This document shows, in pieces, positions 19,328-28,555 of a DNA stretch of 64,000 nucleotides. The translations under genes were made by a program, and so were the position numbers. The DNA lies in assembly GCF_008831125.1 (NCBI RefSeq), contig NZ_WBKA01000004.1:124001-188000 (forward strand), given 5' to 3'. Origin of the DNA: Pseudoclavibacter caeni (GTDB lineage Bacteria > Actinomycetota > Actinomycetes > Actinomycetales > Microbacteriaceae). The notes under the pieces were generated by a model. That model was not told the origin of the DNA. It ran no database searches and saw nothing but the letters and a program-made list of their open reading frames with translations. Numbering within the stretch: position 1 is the first letter of the stretch; every line of letters begins with the position of its first letter.

Positions 19328-19413
19328 GCAGCCCAGAGGCGATGGATCCCGCCCGAGCCGCAAGGGTCGAACCGCGTCTGGCGCTCCGCGCCGCGCTGAT
19401 GCCTTCCTGCACC
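19328..19413 (+). promoter_or_regulatory. Fluoride riboswitch (crcB motif)
   Basis: The leader holds the conserved blocks of the crcB RNA in order: AGGCGATGGATCCCGCC, a small variable insertion, GAACCGC, a GC-rich stem (GGCGCTCCGCGCC), and GCTGATGCCTTCCTGC. It lies directly before two crcB genes, the known target class. Downstream, CCGCGGGC (19421-19428) can pair with GCCCGCGG (19437-19444), a likely terminator or shield next to the ribosome site GAGAGAGGA. Ends are estimated. Confidence 0.87.
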
Positions 19414-19456
19414 GCAAGACCCGCGGGCAGGAGTGCGCCCGCGGAGAGAGGATCCC

Positions 19457-19906
19457 ATGACCGACGTCCCCCGTCCCTCGACCACCGCCACGGCCGGCGT
19501 CGTCGCCGCCGGCGGCGTCGTGGGCACCTCCCTGCGAGCCGGGCTCGAGCAGTGGCTCGGCGGCACCACGGTGCCGTGGATCACGCTCGCCATCAACCTC
19601 GCCGGCGCGTTCGCCCTCGGCCTGCTGCTCGAGGGGCTCGCCCGCACGGGCGAGGACGTCGGCCGCCGTCGCATGGTGCGGATGGGGCTCGGCGCCGGCG
19701 CCATCGGCGGGTTCACCACCTACAGCACGTTCGTGCTTGAGGCGGTGCGCCTGCTCGAGCAGGGCCATGCCGAGCTCATGGTCGGGTATCTCGCCGGCAG
19801 CCTCGTGCTCGGCGTCGGGGCCGCCTGGCTGGGACTCACCGCTGCCGACCGGCTCACCCGCCGGTCCGCCGCACCGGGCGACGACCGACCGGAGGCCGAC
19901 CGATGA
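19457..19906 (+). CDS. crcB: Fluoride channel subunit CrcB (first copy)
   Basis: A 149-residue four-helix Fluc/CrcB protein that exports fluoride down its gradient as a dual-topology dimer. Family motifs are present: GTSLRAGLEQWL after the first helix, INLAGAFALG, and GFTTYSTFVLE with the polar track of the second half. ATG 19457 has GAGAGAGGA five bases upstream. It overlaps the second crcB by four bases. In species with two crcB genes the proteins typically form an antiparallel heterodimer. A fluoride riboswitch controls the pair. Confidence 0.93.
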   Translation: MTDVPRPSTTATAGVVAAGGVVGTSLRAGLEQWLGGTTVPWITLAINLAGAFALGLLLEGLARTGEDVGRRRMVRMGLGAGAIGGFTTYSTFVLEAVRLLEQGHAELMVGYLAGSLVLGVGAAWLGLTAADRLTRRSAAPGDDRPEADR

Positions 19907-20283
19907 CCGCGTTCGTCGGCATCCTCACTGCCCTCGCCGGTGGCCTCGGCGCGGCCTGCCGCATGTTCGTTGATGCGGCGCTGAACCGGCGTCCCCGCAC
20001 CATCCCGATCGGCACGTTCGGCGTGAACGTCACTGCCTGCCTCGCCATGGGCCTCGTCAGCGGCGTGGCCCTCGCCGCCCCTGGCGACACGGTGTGGCTC
20101 GGGGTGATCGGCACCGGCCTGCTCGGCGGCTATTCGACGTTCAGCACGGCGATGGTCGAGAGCGCCCGCCTGCTGCGTGCGGGCCGAGTGCGCGCCGGGC
20201 TCGCGCACGGCTTGGGGATGCTGCTGGTCTCACTGGTCGCGCTGCTCGCCGGGCAGGGCACGGGCCTCGTCCTCCTCTGCTGA
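19903..20283 (+). CDS. crcB: Fluoride channel subunit CrcB (second copy)
   Basis: A 126-residue CrcB partner with GAACRMFVDAALN, GVNVTACLAMG and GGYSTFSTAMVES, matching the R-x-F/L, N-x-x-G and S/T-F-S-T positions of the family. It overlaps the first crcB (ATGA), which implies equal translation of both subunits. The charge distribution of the loops differs from the first copy, as expected for opposite membrane orientation, but I judge this only by eye. Confidence 0.93.
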   Translation: MTAFVGILTALAGGLGAACRMFVDAALNRRPRTIPIGTFGVNVTACLAMGLVSGVALAAPGDTVWLGVIGTGLLGGYSTFSTAMVESARLLRAGRVRAGLAHGLGMLLVSLVALLAGQGTGLVLLC

Positions 20284-20373
20284 GCCCGCGCACGCACGCT
20301 CCAGCACGTCCTCCCGGTGCCGCACGCCGCCCGCTCACCTGCACGCGCGCCCGCGCGACACGCCGGTGAAGTA

Positions 20374-20394
20374 CACGGCGCCCCACGCGCCGTG
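20374..20394. promoter_or_regulatory. Inverted repeat in front of kup
   Basis: CACGGCGC and GCGCCGTG, perfect 8-bp arms with a 5-base spacer. If CACACT (20396-20401) is the -10 box of a leaderless kup mRNA, this repeat lies immediately upstream of it, where a repressor or activator could sit. Confidence 0.35.
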
Positions 20395-20408
20395 GCACAC
20401 TCGCATCC

Positions 20409-22379
20409 GTGTCTGAGACTTCCTCTGCGACGTCAAGCACGTCGCGGTACACCGGGCCGGCCACGACACAGATGTCAGCCGTGCTCGACCGCGGGCGCGG
20501 CCCGCTCCTCCCGCTCGTGCTCGGTGCCGTCGGCGTCGTCTTCGGGGACATCGGCACGAGCCCTCTGTACACGCTGCGCACCGTGCTCACCGCCCACCCC
20601 GGGCTCGACGTCGACGCGCCGACCGTGCTCGGCGTGGTGTCGATGATCATCTGGCTGCTCGTGTCCATCGTCACCGCCACGTACGTGGGCATCATCACCC
20701 GCGCCGACAACCAAGGCGAGGGCGGCATTCTCTCGCTGGCGGCGATGATCGGCCGCAAGCTCGGCCGGCGTCCCCGCGTCGCGGGGATCGCGATCGGCGT
20801 CGCCGTGGTCGGGGCGTCACTGTTCCTCGGCGACTCCGTGATCACGCCCGCGATCTCGGTGCTGAGCGCCTCCGAGGGACTCGCGGTCGTCGACCCCGAC
20901 CTCGCCGGCTGGGCGGTGCCGATCTCGGTGACGGTGCTCGCCCTGCTCTTCGCCGTGCAGCGGCGCGGCACCAGCAGCATCGGGCGGGCCTTCGGCCCGA
21001 TCATGGTGCTGTGGTTCTCGATGCTCGCAGTGCTCGGCGCCGCCTGGCTGGCGACGGATCCCGCCATTCTGCAGGCCCTGTCGCCGACCTGGGCGATCAG
21101 TCTGGCGGTGCGACATCCGCTCAGCGCGTTCCTCGCCCTGGGCGCCGCAGTGCTCGCGGTCACGGGTGCCGAGGCACTGTACGCCGACCTCGGCCATTTC
21201 GGCCGCCGGCCGATCACCCTCGGCTGGCTGGCGATCGTGTTCCCGGCGCTCGTGCTCGTCTACCTCGGTCAGGGGGCGATGCTGCTGCAGCATCCCGATG
21301 CTCTGGCGAACCCGTTCTTCCGCATGGCACCGAGCTGGGCGCTGGTACCCCTCGTCATCCTCGCGACGCTCGCGACCGTCATCGCGTCGCAGGCGGTCAT
21401 CTCCGGGGCGTTCTCGATCGTCCGCCAGGCGGTGCGGCTCAGCCTGCTGCCGCGTGTGCACATCGTGCAGACCTCGCGGGAGCACGGCGGGCAGATCTAC
21501 CTGCCCGCGGTGAACCTGCTGCTCTTCCTCGGTGTGCTGGCGCTCGTGACGGGCTTCGGCACCTCCGACCGGCTCGCCAGCGCGTACGGGCTGGCCGTCA
21601 CCGGCACGCTCGTGCTCGAGCTGACGCTCTTCCTCGTGTTCGCCAGAGGTGTGTGGCACTGGCACTGGTGGCGGGTGATGCTGATGGCTGTGGGCATCGG
21701 CGGGCTGGAGCTCGCGCTGTTCGCGGCGAACCTGCCGAAGATCCTCGCCGGCGGCTGGCTGCCGGTGCTCATCTCGGCCTCCGTCTGCCTGGTGATGTTC
21801 ACCTGGCAGCGCGGCTCCCGGATCACATTCGGCCGTCGTCACGAGCTGGAAGGCCCCATCGGCGCGCTCGTCGACGAGGTGCACTCGGGCGGCATCGACC
21901 GGGTGCCCGGCGTGGCCGTGTACCCGCACGGGGATCTCGCGACGACCCCGCTGGCGCTGCGGGCGAGCCTCGAGTTCACCCACGCCCTCCACGAGCACGT
22001 GGTCATCGTGGCGATGAAGACCGTCGGCGTGCCACATGTGCCCGACCGGGAGCGCATCGCGATCGACCATCTCGTCGACACCGATGACGGCATCGTGCAG
22101 CTGGTGTGCCGGGTCGGCTTCAACGACTCGCAGGACGTTCCGGCGGCACTGCGGTTGGCCGCGGGAACGGCGCCCGAGCTCGACTTCGATCCGGCGGAGG
22201 CCACCTACGTGCTCTCCGTGTTCCGCATCGAACCCGGCGATCTGACCGGCGCCCAGGCCTGGCCGCGCTGGCAGCGGCGACTGTTCCGAGTGCTCGAGCG
22301 GCTGTCGACGAACCGCACGCAGGCGTTTCACCTGCCGCCCGAGCGCACCATCGTCATGGGCGCGGAGGTGCAGGTGTGA
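20409..22379 (+). CDS. kup: KUP-family potassium uptake protein
   Basis: A 656-residue K+/H+ symporter. Twelve helices occupy about residues 35-460, with the signature GVVFGDIGTSPLYTLRTV at the first helix, TRADNQGEGGILSL, and GDSVITPAISVLSASEGL; the remaining C-terminal part is a soluble domain as in other KUP proteins. The start GTG 20409 has no ribosome site but lies seven bases after CACACT. Its 3' end overlaps the convergent DUF1275 gene by 26 bases. Confidence 0.93.
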   Translation: MSETSSATSSTSRYTGPATTQMSAVLDRGRGPLLPLVLGAVGVVFGDIGTSPLYTLRTVLTAHPGLDVDAPTVLGVVSMIIWLLVSIVTATYVGIITRADNQGEGGILSLAAMIGRKLGRRPRVAGIAIGVAVVGASLFLGDSVITPAISVLSASEGLAVVDPDLAGWAVPISVTVLALLFAVQRRGTSSIGRAFGPIMVLWFSMLAVLGAAWLATDPAILQALSPTWAISLAVRHPLSAFLALGAAVLAVTGAEALYADLGHFGRRPITLGWLAIVFPALVLVYLGQGAMLLQHPDALANPFFRMAPSWALVPLVILATLATVIASQAVISGAFSIVRQAVRLSLLPRVHIVQTSREHGGQIYLPAVNLLLFLGVLALVTGFGTSDRLASAYGLAVTGTLVLELTLFLVFARGVWHWHWWRVMLMAVGIGGLELALFAANLPKILAGGWLPVLISASVCLVMFTWQRGSRITFGRRHELEGPIGALVDEVHSGGIDRVPGVAVYPHGDLATTPLALRASLEFTHALHEHVVIVAMKTVGVPHVPDRERIAIDHLVDTDDGIVQLVCRVGFNDSQDVPAALRLAAGTAPELDFDPAEATYVLSVFRIEPGDLTGAQAWPRWQRRLFRVLERLSTNRTQAFHLPPERTIVMGAEVQV

Positions 22380-23046
22380 CTGCGCGTTCCCGCCGCTCAC
22401 CATGACGGATGGCGGCGAGCACGACCACCGCGCAGACGAGCACGCCGAGCCCGTCGAGGTGCACGGCGTGCGCCGCCGAGCCGAGCAGGGCCCCGAGAGC
22501 CATCGTCCCCAGCGAGGTCAGCCGCCGGCGCAGCGCCGGGCCGCCGCGGCCCTCACCCGTTGCGAGCCCGGTGGCAAGCCCGGTGAACGTCGAGGTGACG
22601 ACGACCGTCGTCATGTCCTTGACCCCGACGACCCGGGCAGCGGCGGCCTGCACCCCGAACGCCGCAGCGAGCAGCGCGGTGAAGATCGCGATGAGCCAGA
22701 CAGGCAGCTCGGCGGGAGCCAGCAGCAGCCACACGCCGGCTCCCGCCAGAATCACTACCTCGACGACCAGCGCCTGACGCACCCGCCCACCCCACCCCTT
22801 GGGCGTGCCGCGCAGCATTCTGCCAGTCGCCCACGCACCGACGAAGAACAGCAGCAGGGCGATCAGGTTGCCAAGCGCCGGACCGATCCGGCCGGCCACC
22901 ACCATGCCGAGCAGCACCACGTTGCCGGTCATGTTCGCGGTGAACACCTGGTCCAGGCGCAGGTAGCCGATCGCGTCCGCGATGCCCGTCGCGAAGGTGA
23001 GCAGCGCCATGGTGCTCAGGTGTCGGTCTGCGGCGGATGCCATCAT
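22354..23046 (-). CDS. DUF1275 (YoaK-like) membrane protein
   Basis: A 230-residue protein with about six helices. The start TMALLTFATGIADAIGYL followed by FTANMTGNVVLLG is the signature of DUF1275/YoaK proteins, whose role is unknown. GAGGAG lies five bases before ATG 23046 (a second ATG follows at once). Its last 26 bases overlap kup in the opposite direction, so both mRNAs can pair at their 3' ends. Confidence 0.83.
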   Translation of the reverse strand: MMASAADRHLSTMALLTFATGIADAIGYLRLDQVFTANMTGNVVLLGMVVAGRIGPALGNLIALLLFFVGAWATGRMLRGTPKGWGGRVRQALVVEVVILAGAGVWLLLAPAELPVWLIAIFTALLAAAFGVQAAAARVVGVKDMTTVVVTSTFTGLATGLATGEGRGGPALRRRLTSLGTMALGALLGSAAHAVHLDGLGVLVCAVVVLAAIRHGERRERAVTPAPPRP

Positions 23047-23363
23047 GCGCTCTCCTCACGGATCAGGTGCCGACCGATGTGACATCGCCCTGCCGGCCGT
23101 CTCGGAGACGGACGACGGGCTGCTCATGGGGGCACGAGGGCATGGGCGGCACGGCGGGCGATGATCGTCCAGCGTACCCGCACCCTGCGGATCACGGATT
23201 CCGGGATGCGACCGGCACCGGATGACGGCGAAAGAATGGGTCACCCGGGACGGCACCGTCGCCATGCCAGGCAGGCTCGGAGACATGGCACGGGACCGGC
23301 GCCTCCCGCCAGCGGATTCCGTATCCGCGTCGACGAGAGGCACCGGGCCCACGCATTCCTCTG
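23047..23363. other. Intergenic stretch between DUF1275 gene and ssrA
   Basis: I see no gene in these 317 bases. On the minus strand, just downstream of ssrA, GCGGAT and ATCCGC (23313-23329) can form a small hairpin that may help end the tmRNA transcript. The upstream promoter of the DUF1275 gene must also lie here, but I cannot place it. Confidence 0.4.
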
Positions 23364-23732
23364 TGGAGCCGCCGGGAATCGAACCCGGGTCCACTGCTCG
23401 GCTCGTGTGACTTCTACGGGCGTAGCCCGTCTGGCGTTCTGCTCGGCCCCAGCCATCGTGACAGGCACCTGGCTGACGGGCCCAGTGGGTCTGCAGTGTC
23501 CCGCCGCGCCCTCCCACCTGACGCGACGGCTAGTCCTCTAAATGACGTTCAGATCTGAGACGAGGACGCGCTCAGGAGAACGGATCTCGAACTCGCTTTA
23601 CGCAGCGAGGGCGAAATCGGTGCGTTTGTTGTTGGCACCTGTTGGGTTGCGTGGCTTGGTTTACGAGATCATCCACGCCTTCTCGGCCCGCTTCTCACAC
23701 TCGTCAAGACAGTGTCGAAACCGATCGGCCCC
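23364..23732 (-). ncRNA. ssrA: Transfer-messenger RNA (tmRNA)
   Basis: The minus strand begins GGGGCCGATCGGTTTCGAC, the usual tmRNA 5' end. It finishes with a T-arm (CCGGGTTCGATTCCCGG) and an acceptor strand CGGCTCC that pairs with the 5' end. The tag is encoded at 23636-23598: the resume codon GCC then gives ANNKRTDFALAA followed by TAA, an actinobacterial tag. The gene shows CAG rather than CCA after the discriminator A, so the CCA is added later. tmRNA rescues stalled ribosomes with SmpB, encoded upstream on the same strand. Confidence 0.97.
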
Positions 23733-23742
23733 GTGTTGAGTT

Positions 23743-23782
23743 GTCAACGCCCGCATCAGGATGCGGGACTCATCATTTTACA
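23743..23782 (-). promoter_or_regulatory. ssrA promoter and leader hairpins
   Basis: On the minus strand an extended -10 (TGTAAAAT, 23782-23775) is followed by a perfect 8-bp hairpin (CCCGCATC, 23750-23767) and then GTTGACAACTCAAC, itself an inverted repeat, before the mature 5' end at 23732. This would give a pre-tmRNA with a structured leader that is trimmed away. Confidence 0.5.
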
Positions 23783-24480
23783 ACACCCGCGCGTCCTCGG
23801 CATTCCCGATCGGCCACCGGACCTCCCGATCAGCCGTGGAACCAGTCCGTGGGGCCACCTCGCTCGGATCCGGGGCGCAGAGCCGGCCTCCGAGAGCCCC
23901 GCCCCTCTCGATGCCGGGAAGGCCGCTTCAGCTTTCCATCGAGATCGCAAGAGTCCACAGCCCCACCACCGAGATCGCGGAGAACACCTCTCGCCCTCGC
24001 CTGGAACGGTCGTTCGGGCGACGTCGACCCGGGCATGCACGTTCGCGCGATCTCGATACGTGCCACGGCCGACGATCCGGCGGGCTGTCTCGTCCCGCCG
24101 CGGGGTCTCTTCGCCTGGCCCGGGGCACGGGGCGAACGCCGCGGGAGGATGAGGGATGCGAAGGCTGGAGCCCACCCGACCACGGCAGCGACTGAAGACG
24201 GAGCACCCAGCCACCCCCGCTTCGACACCTCTGCAGGCCAGGCTCCAGGACGGGCCAGTCCGAGCGGGCCGTCCCGTCCCGGCCCCGAGACTGGCGAGGC
24301 CCCGCTTGCGCGGGGCCTCACGTGCGTCCAGATATTCAATTGTCCGTCTCCGGTCGGGCCGGCGACGGTGTCCTCCGGGACGCAGATGTGAGGCGCACCC
24401 CGGACTCCGTGTCACTACCAAGATTAGGTTAACCTGCATTCCAGCAGATGCGCAAGAGGCGGTCAGACGCCCGAAGGACG
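23783..24480. other. Gene-poor stretch between ssrA and smpB
   Basis: About 700 bases in which no frame on either strand resembles a known protein. It holds a 10-bp palindrome AGGTTAACCT at 24426-24435 and a terminator-like hairpin (listed separately). The base composition is a little less GC-rich than the neighbouring genes. Confidence 0.5.
24296..24319 (-). terminator. Hairpin downstream of smpB
   Basis: Perfect 10-bp stem GAGGCCCCGC with complement, 4-base loop TTGC, about 160 bases beyond the smpB stop. It probably ends the prfB-ftsE-ftsX-smpB transcript. Confidence 0.6.
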
Positions 24481-24969
24481 CTACAGCCCGGCGGTGTGGC
24501 CGCGCCGGTTCGCGCGCGCCATCGCCCGCTTCGCCTCCATCGCATCCTGCCGCTCGCGCAGCGCATGCCGCTTGTCGTACTCGCGCTTGCCCCTCGCGAG
24601 GGCGAGCTCGACCTTGACCCGGCCGTCCTTGAAGTACAGCCGCAGCGGCACCAGGGTCACCCCGCTCTCGTCGAGGCGGTGCCCGATGCGTGTGATCTCC
24701 TGACGATGCATGAGCAGGCGCCGCTTCCGCCGGGGGGCGTGGTTCGTCCACGTGCCGTTCAGGTACTGCGGGATGTGCACGTTCTCGAGCCACAGCTGGC
24801 CACGATCGATCGTCGCGAACCCGTCGACGAGCGAGGCGTGCCCCTCGCGCAGCGACTTCACCTCCGAGCCCATGAGCGAGATGCCAGCCTCATAGGTGGC
24901 GAGGATCGCGTAATCGTGCCGGGCCTTCCGATTCGTGGCGATCGTGTGCTCGCCGCGTTCGCGCGCCAT
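24481..24969 (-). CDS. smpB: SsrA-binding protein SmpB
   Basis: A 162-residue OB-fold protein that carries tmRNA to stalled ribosomes. [32 protein letters not shown]-type residues (here [17 protein letters not shown]) and the C-terminal basic tail ([16 protein letters not shown]) are all present. ATG 24969 lies two bases after ftsX, with GAGGG upstream. Its partner ssrA is the next functional element downstream on the same strand. Confidence 0.97.
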   Translation of the reverse strand: MARERGEHTIATNRKARHDYAILATYEAGISLMGSEVKSLREGHASLVDGFATIDRGQLWLENVHIPQYLNGTWTNHAPRRKRRLLMHRQEITRIGHRLDESGVTLVPLRLYFKDGRVKVELALARGKREYDKRHALRERQDAMEAKRAMARANRRGHTAGL

Positions 24970-24971
24970 CG

Positions 24972-25895
24972 TCACACCCTCAGATAGCGGCGGATGGCGA
25001 ACGCGCTGGCCAGCGCGGAAAGCACGACGCCCACGCCGATGACGATCGGGAACACCGGCCACACCGAGTGCAGCGAGATGAACGCCGTGTACGGCATCGC
25101 CGACTGCAGGTAGCCCTGCACGAAGAACTTCACCACGGCCGCGAGCGCCGCCGAGGCGAGCACCGACCCGATGAACGCCGACACCACGCCCTCGAGCACG
25201 AACGGCGTCTGGATGAAGAAGTTCGAGGCACCGACGAGTCGCATGATGCCGAGCTCGCGCCGCCGGGAGAACGCCGACAGCCGGATCGTGGTCGTGATGA
25301 GCAGGATGGCCGCCACGAGCATCAGCCCGGCGATCGACAGGGCCGTGAGCGACCCGACGTTCAGCACCGCGAAGATCTGGTCGAGGTATGCCTTCTGATC
25401 CTGCACCTGGTCGACGCCGGCCATGCCGGTGAACCCGTCGATGATGACGGCCGCCTGTGCCGCGTCGTTCGGATCCTGCAGGTTCACCCAGTAGGTGCTC
25501 CACAACTGGTCCTGGGTGACGAAGCTGAGCGCCTGATTGTCGGCGAACTGCTCCTTGAAGTTCTCGTACGCCTGCTGCTGGTCCTCGTAGTAGTACTGGT
25601 CGACGTACTGCGAGTACAGATCGGAGTCGAGGCGCTCCTCGATCGCCTGCCGCTCGTCGTCGGTGACCGCGCCGTTCGGGCACTGATCGGCCGAGGAGGA
25701 GTCGGAGCACAGGTAGATCGCCACCTGCGCCTTGTCATACCAGAACGTCTTCATCGAAGAGATCTGCATCTGCAGCAGCACGGCAGCGCCGACGAAGGTC
25801 AGCGAGATGAACGTCACGAGCACGATCGAGACGACCATCGACATGTTGCGGCTGAGCCCGGTGCGGGTCTCGGCCATGATGCGCCGGAAGTTCAT
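24972..25895 (-). CDS. ftsX: Cell division protein FtsX
   Basis: A 307-residue permease-like protein with an N-terminal helix, an extracellular domain of about 120 residues (rich in Gln/Tyr/Asp, with two cysteines [10 protein letters not shown]) and three C-terminal helices. With FtsE it activates peptidoglycan hydrolases (RipC/NlpC-P60 type in actinobacteria) at the septum. The start overlaps ftsE by four bases. Length and topology are normal for the family. Confidence 0.95.
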   Translation of the reverse strand: MNFRRIMAETRTGLSRNMSMVVSIVLVTFISLTFVGAAVLLQMQISSMKTFWYDKAQVAIYLCSDSSSADQCPNGAVTDDERQAIEERLDSDLYSQYVDQYYYEDQQQAYENFKEQFADNQALSFVTQDQLWSTYWVNLQDPNDAAQAAVIIDGFTGMAGVDQVQDQKAYLDQIFAVLNVGSLTALSIAGLMLVAAILLITTTIRLSAFSRRRELGIMRLVGASNFFIQTPFVLEGVVSAFIGSVLASAALAAVVKFFVQGYLQSAMPYTAFISLHSVWPVFPIVIGVGVVLSALASAFAIRRYLRV

Positions 25896-27301
25896 CGCCC
25901 AGCCTCGCTTCCCTCGTCATCGGCGTCCGCCTGTGGGGCTGGGCGCGGCGCGGGCGGACGCCCGCCACCGACGAGCCCGAGCCGCTCGGTCAGCGGCTGT
26001 GACTCGGTCGCGATCACCTGGATGTCCTCCTCGAGGCCCACCTCGATGCGCTCGGTCGCCGGCTGCGCGAGCGTCACATCGGCGGACGTCGGAGTCTCCG
26101 ACACCGACGCCACGGTCTGCGGGTCGACGCGCGGCGGCATCTGATCGGCCGTGCGCGGCGGGGCGAACCCGTCCGGTCGCGGCTCGGCCGAACCGGTCGG
26201 ACGCGGCTGCGGCGGCACCGCGCCGTTCACGCCTGCCTGCAGCGACATCGGCCTGGCGCCGGGCTGGAGGCCGGCCGGACGCGGCACGCCCGCCCCTGCA
26301 GGTCGGCGCTCTCCGGGCGCCTGCTGTGGCTGGGCCAAGTCCCGCTCGACGGAGACCCGCTCCACGGAGACCTGCTCCACCTGGATCCCCGGCATGACGG
26401 TCGCCTCCGCCGAACTCCCCTCCGCCCCGGGGCGGGCCACGTCGGGCTGGATCGACCGAGCCTGCGGGACCGGGCGCCCCTGCTGGACCGGCTGGACCCC
26501 CTGCTCCAGCTGCCCGGGCCGGGCCGGCGGCCGAGCCGCGCCCTGCCCCGGACGGGGGCCTGCCGTCACCCGCGCCGTGGCAGCCGCGCGCTCCGCGGCA
26601 CGTCGCTCGGGCTCGTCCTGATACCCGCCGCCGCGCTCGTCGCGCACGAGCCGGCCGCGGTCGAGCTCGACGACGCGCCGGCGCATCCGGTTGACGATCG
26701 AGGTGTCGTGGGTGGCCATGATGACCGTGGTGCCGCCCGCGTTGATCTTCTCGATGACGCTCATGATGCCCGACGAGGTCTCGGGATCGAGGTTGCCGGT
26801 GGGCTCATCGGCCAGCAGGATCGCGGGCTTCGTGACCACCGCGCGGGCGATCGCCACACGCTGCTGCTCGCCGCCGGAGAGCTCATGCGGCATCGCGTCG
26901 CCCTTGCCGTCGAGGCCGACCAGGCGCAGCACGTCGGGCACGGCCTCCTGGATGTACCCGGCGGACTTGCCCGTCACCTCCAGCGCGAAGGCGACGTTCT
27001 CCGCGGCGGTCTTGTTCGGCAGCAGCCGGAAGTCCTGGAACACGACGCCGAGGTTGCGGCGGTAGAAGGGGATGCGGCGTGACGAGATCGCACGCAGGTC
27101 GTACCCCAGCACGTGGATGTCGCCCGAGGTGAGCCGCTCCTCCTTGAGGATCAGGCGGATGAGGGTCGACTTGCCCGAGCCGCTCGCGCCGACGACGAAG
27201 ACGAAGTCGCCCTTGTCGACGTCGAGCGAGATGTCGTCGAGCGCCGGTCGGTCGGCCTTGCGATACCGCTTGGTGACGTGCTCGAAGCTGATCATGACCA
27301 T
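25892..27301 (-). CDS. ftsE: Cell division ATP-binding protein FtsE with long C-terminal tail
   Basis: Residues 1-227 are a complete FtsE: Walker [10 protein letters not shown] (38-46), Q-loop [11 protein letters not shown], signature LSGGEQQR (141-148), Walker [13 protein letters not shown] and H-loop ATHDTSIV. The protein then continues for about 240 residues of Pro/Gln/Arg/Ala-rich, low-complexity sequence, ending acidic ([12 protein letters not shown]). Usual FtsE is about 229 residues, so the length is doubled. The tail is in frame, lacks stops and overlaps ftsX (ATGA), so it is likely real. It may bind cytoplasmic division partners; that is a guess. ATG 27301 has AGGGAG eight bases upstream. 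Confidence 0.93.
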   Translation of the reverse strand: MVMISFEHVTKRYRKADRPALDDISLDVDKGDFVFVVGASGSGKSTLIRLILKEERLTSGDIHVLGYDLRAISSRRIPFYRRNLGVVFQDFRLLPNKTAAENVAFALEVTGKSAGYIQEAVPDVLRLVGLDGKGDAMPHELSGGEQQRVAIARAVVTKPAILLADEPTGNLDPETSSGIMSVIEKINAGGTTVIMATHDTSIVNRMRRRVVELDRGRLVRDERGGGYQDEPERRAAERAAATARVTAGPRPGQGAARPPARPGQLEQGVQPVQQGRPVPQARSIQPDVARPGAEGSSAEATVMPGIQVEQVSVERVSVERDLAQPQQAPGERRPAGAGVPRPAGLQPGARPMSLQAGVNGAVPPQPRPTGSAEPRPDGFAPPRTADQMPPRVDPQTVASVSETPTSADVTLAQPATERIEVGLEEDIQVIATESQPLTERLGLVGGGRPPAPRPAPQADADDEGSEAGR

Positions 27302-27313
27302 GCGAGTCGCTCC

Positions 27314-28420
27314 CTACTCGGCCCGGCCCTTGCGCCACCGGATGCCTGCCGAGATGAACCCGTCGAGATCGCCGTCGAAGACGTCGTCGGGGTTGTTCAC
27401 CTCGTACCCGGTGCGCAGGTCCTTGACCATCTGATACGGGGCCAGCACGTAGGAGCGCATCTGGTCGCCCCAGCTGGCCTTGATGTCGCCGGCGAGGCCC
27501 TTCTTGGTGGCTTCCTCCTCCTGGCGGCGGATCTCGAGCAGGCGCGACTGCAGCACGCGCAGCGCGGCCGCCCGGTTCTGGATCTGGCTCTTCTCATTCT
27601 GACAGCTGACCACGATGCCCGTGGGCAGGTGGGTGATGCGCACGGCGGAGTCGGTCGTGTTCACCGACTGGCCGCCCGGCCCCGACGATCGGAAGACGTC
27701 GACGCGGATGTCCGAGTCGGGGATGTCGATGTGCTCGGTCGGCTCCACGAGCGGCACCACCTCGACCGCGGCGAACGACGTCTGCCGTTTGCCGGCCGAG
27801 TTGAACGGGCTCATCCGCACCAGCCGGTGAGTGCCCGCCTCGACCGACAGCTTGCCGTACAGGTACGGCTCGGCGATCTCGAAGGTCGCCGACTTGATGC
27901 CGGCCTCCTCGGCGTAGGACGTGTCGAGCACGTTGACCTTGAAACCATGGTGCTCGGCCCACCGGCTGTACTGCCGCAGCAGCATCTCGGCGAAGTCCGC
28001 CGCGTCGACGCCGCCGGCGCCCGCGCGGATCGTGACGACCGCGCCGCGGTCGTCGTACTCGCCGTTCAGCAGCGTCTGCACCTCGAGGTCGTCGATCGCC
28101 TTCTGCAGGCTCTCCAGCTCGTGCTCGGCCTCGTGCTGCGAGGCGGTGTCGCCCTCCTCGTTGGCGAGCTCGACGAGCACCTCGAGGTCGTCGAGCCGCT
28201 GCCCGACGCGCTCCACCCGGCCGAGCTGTGCCTTCGCGTGCGACAGCTGGCTGGTCACCTTCTGGGCCCGGTCGGTGTCCTCCCACAGCCCGGGCTCGGC
28301 CGCCTGCTCGCTGAGCTCGGCGATACGGGCGGTGAGCGCCTCCGGGGCGACCACCTGCCGGATGTCGGCATAGGTCTTGCGGAGGGCGTCGATGCGTTCG
28401 GAGATGTCGAGGTCAGCCAT
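27314..28420 (-). CDS. prfB: Peptide chain release factor 2
   Basis: A 368-residue RF2 recognising UGA and UAA. The SPF tripeptide (residues 204-206, [13 protein letters not shown]) marks stop-codon reading and GGQ (249-251) the peptidyl-tRNA hydrolysis site. No internal in-frame UGA or frameshift site is present, unlike E. coli prfB. ATG 28420 is nine bases after TACACT (28435-28430), giving an almost leaderless mRNA. It heads the prfB-ftsE-ftsX-smpB cluster common in actinobacteria. Confidence 0.96.
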   Translation of the reverse strand: MADLDISERIDALRKTYADIRQVVAPEALTARIAELSEQAAEPGLWEDTDRAQKVTSQLSHAKAQLGRVERVGQRLDDLEVLVELANEEGDTASQHEAEHELESLQKAIDDLEVQTLLNGEYDDRGAVVTIRAGAGGVDAADFAEMLLRQYSRWAEHHGFKVNVLDTSYAEEAGIKSATFEIAEPYLYGKLSVEAGTHRLVRMSPFNSAGKRQTSFAAVEVVPLVEPTEHIDIPDSDIRVDVFRSSGPGGQSVNTTDSAVRITHLPTGIVVSCQNEKSQIQNRAAALRVLQSRLLEIRRQEEEATKKGLAGDIKASWGDQMRSYVLAPYQMVKDLRTGYEVNNPDDVFDGDLDGFISAGIRWRKGRAE

Positions 28421-28555
28421 ATCCCGTTCAGTGTACCCGGCCGGGACGACTCCGCCCCACGAAGCGGCTGTGCGAATCGGGGCGAGGCCGCATCCTGCAC
28501 CTGCCCGGGCCGACCGGCCCACGAGCGACGCCGCATCCTGCACCCTCCGGCTGCC

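Noticed and set aside
23743-23748. TTGACA on the minus strand as the -35 box of ssrA
   Set aside because: A -10 at 17 bases would fall inside the mature tmRNA. The sequence is better explained as part of the leader inverted repeat.
24424-24438. TTAGGTTAACCT as an iron-regulator (DtxR/IdeR) box
   Set aside because: Only about half of the 19-bp consensus is present, and no gene starts nearby on either strand.
27314-28420. Programmed frameshift in prfB
   Set aside because: The gene reads in one frame with no early in-frame UGA, so autoregulatory frameshifting is absent.
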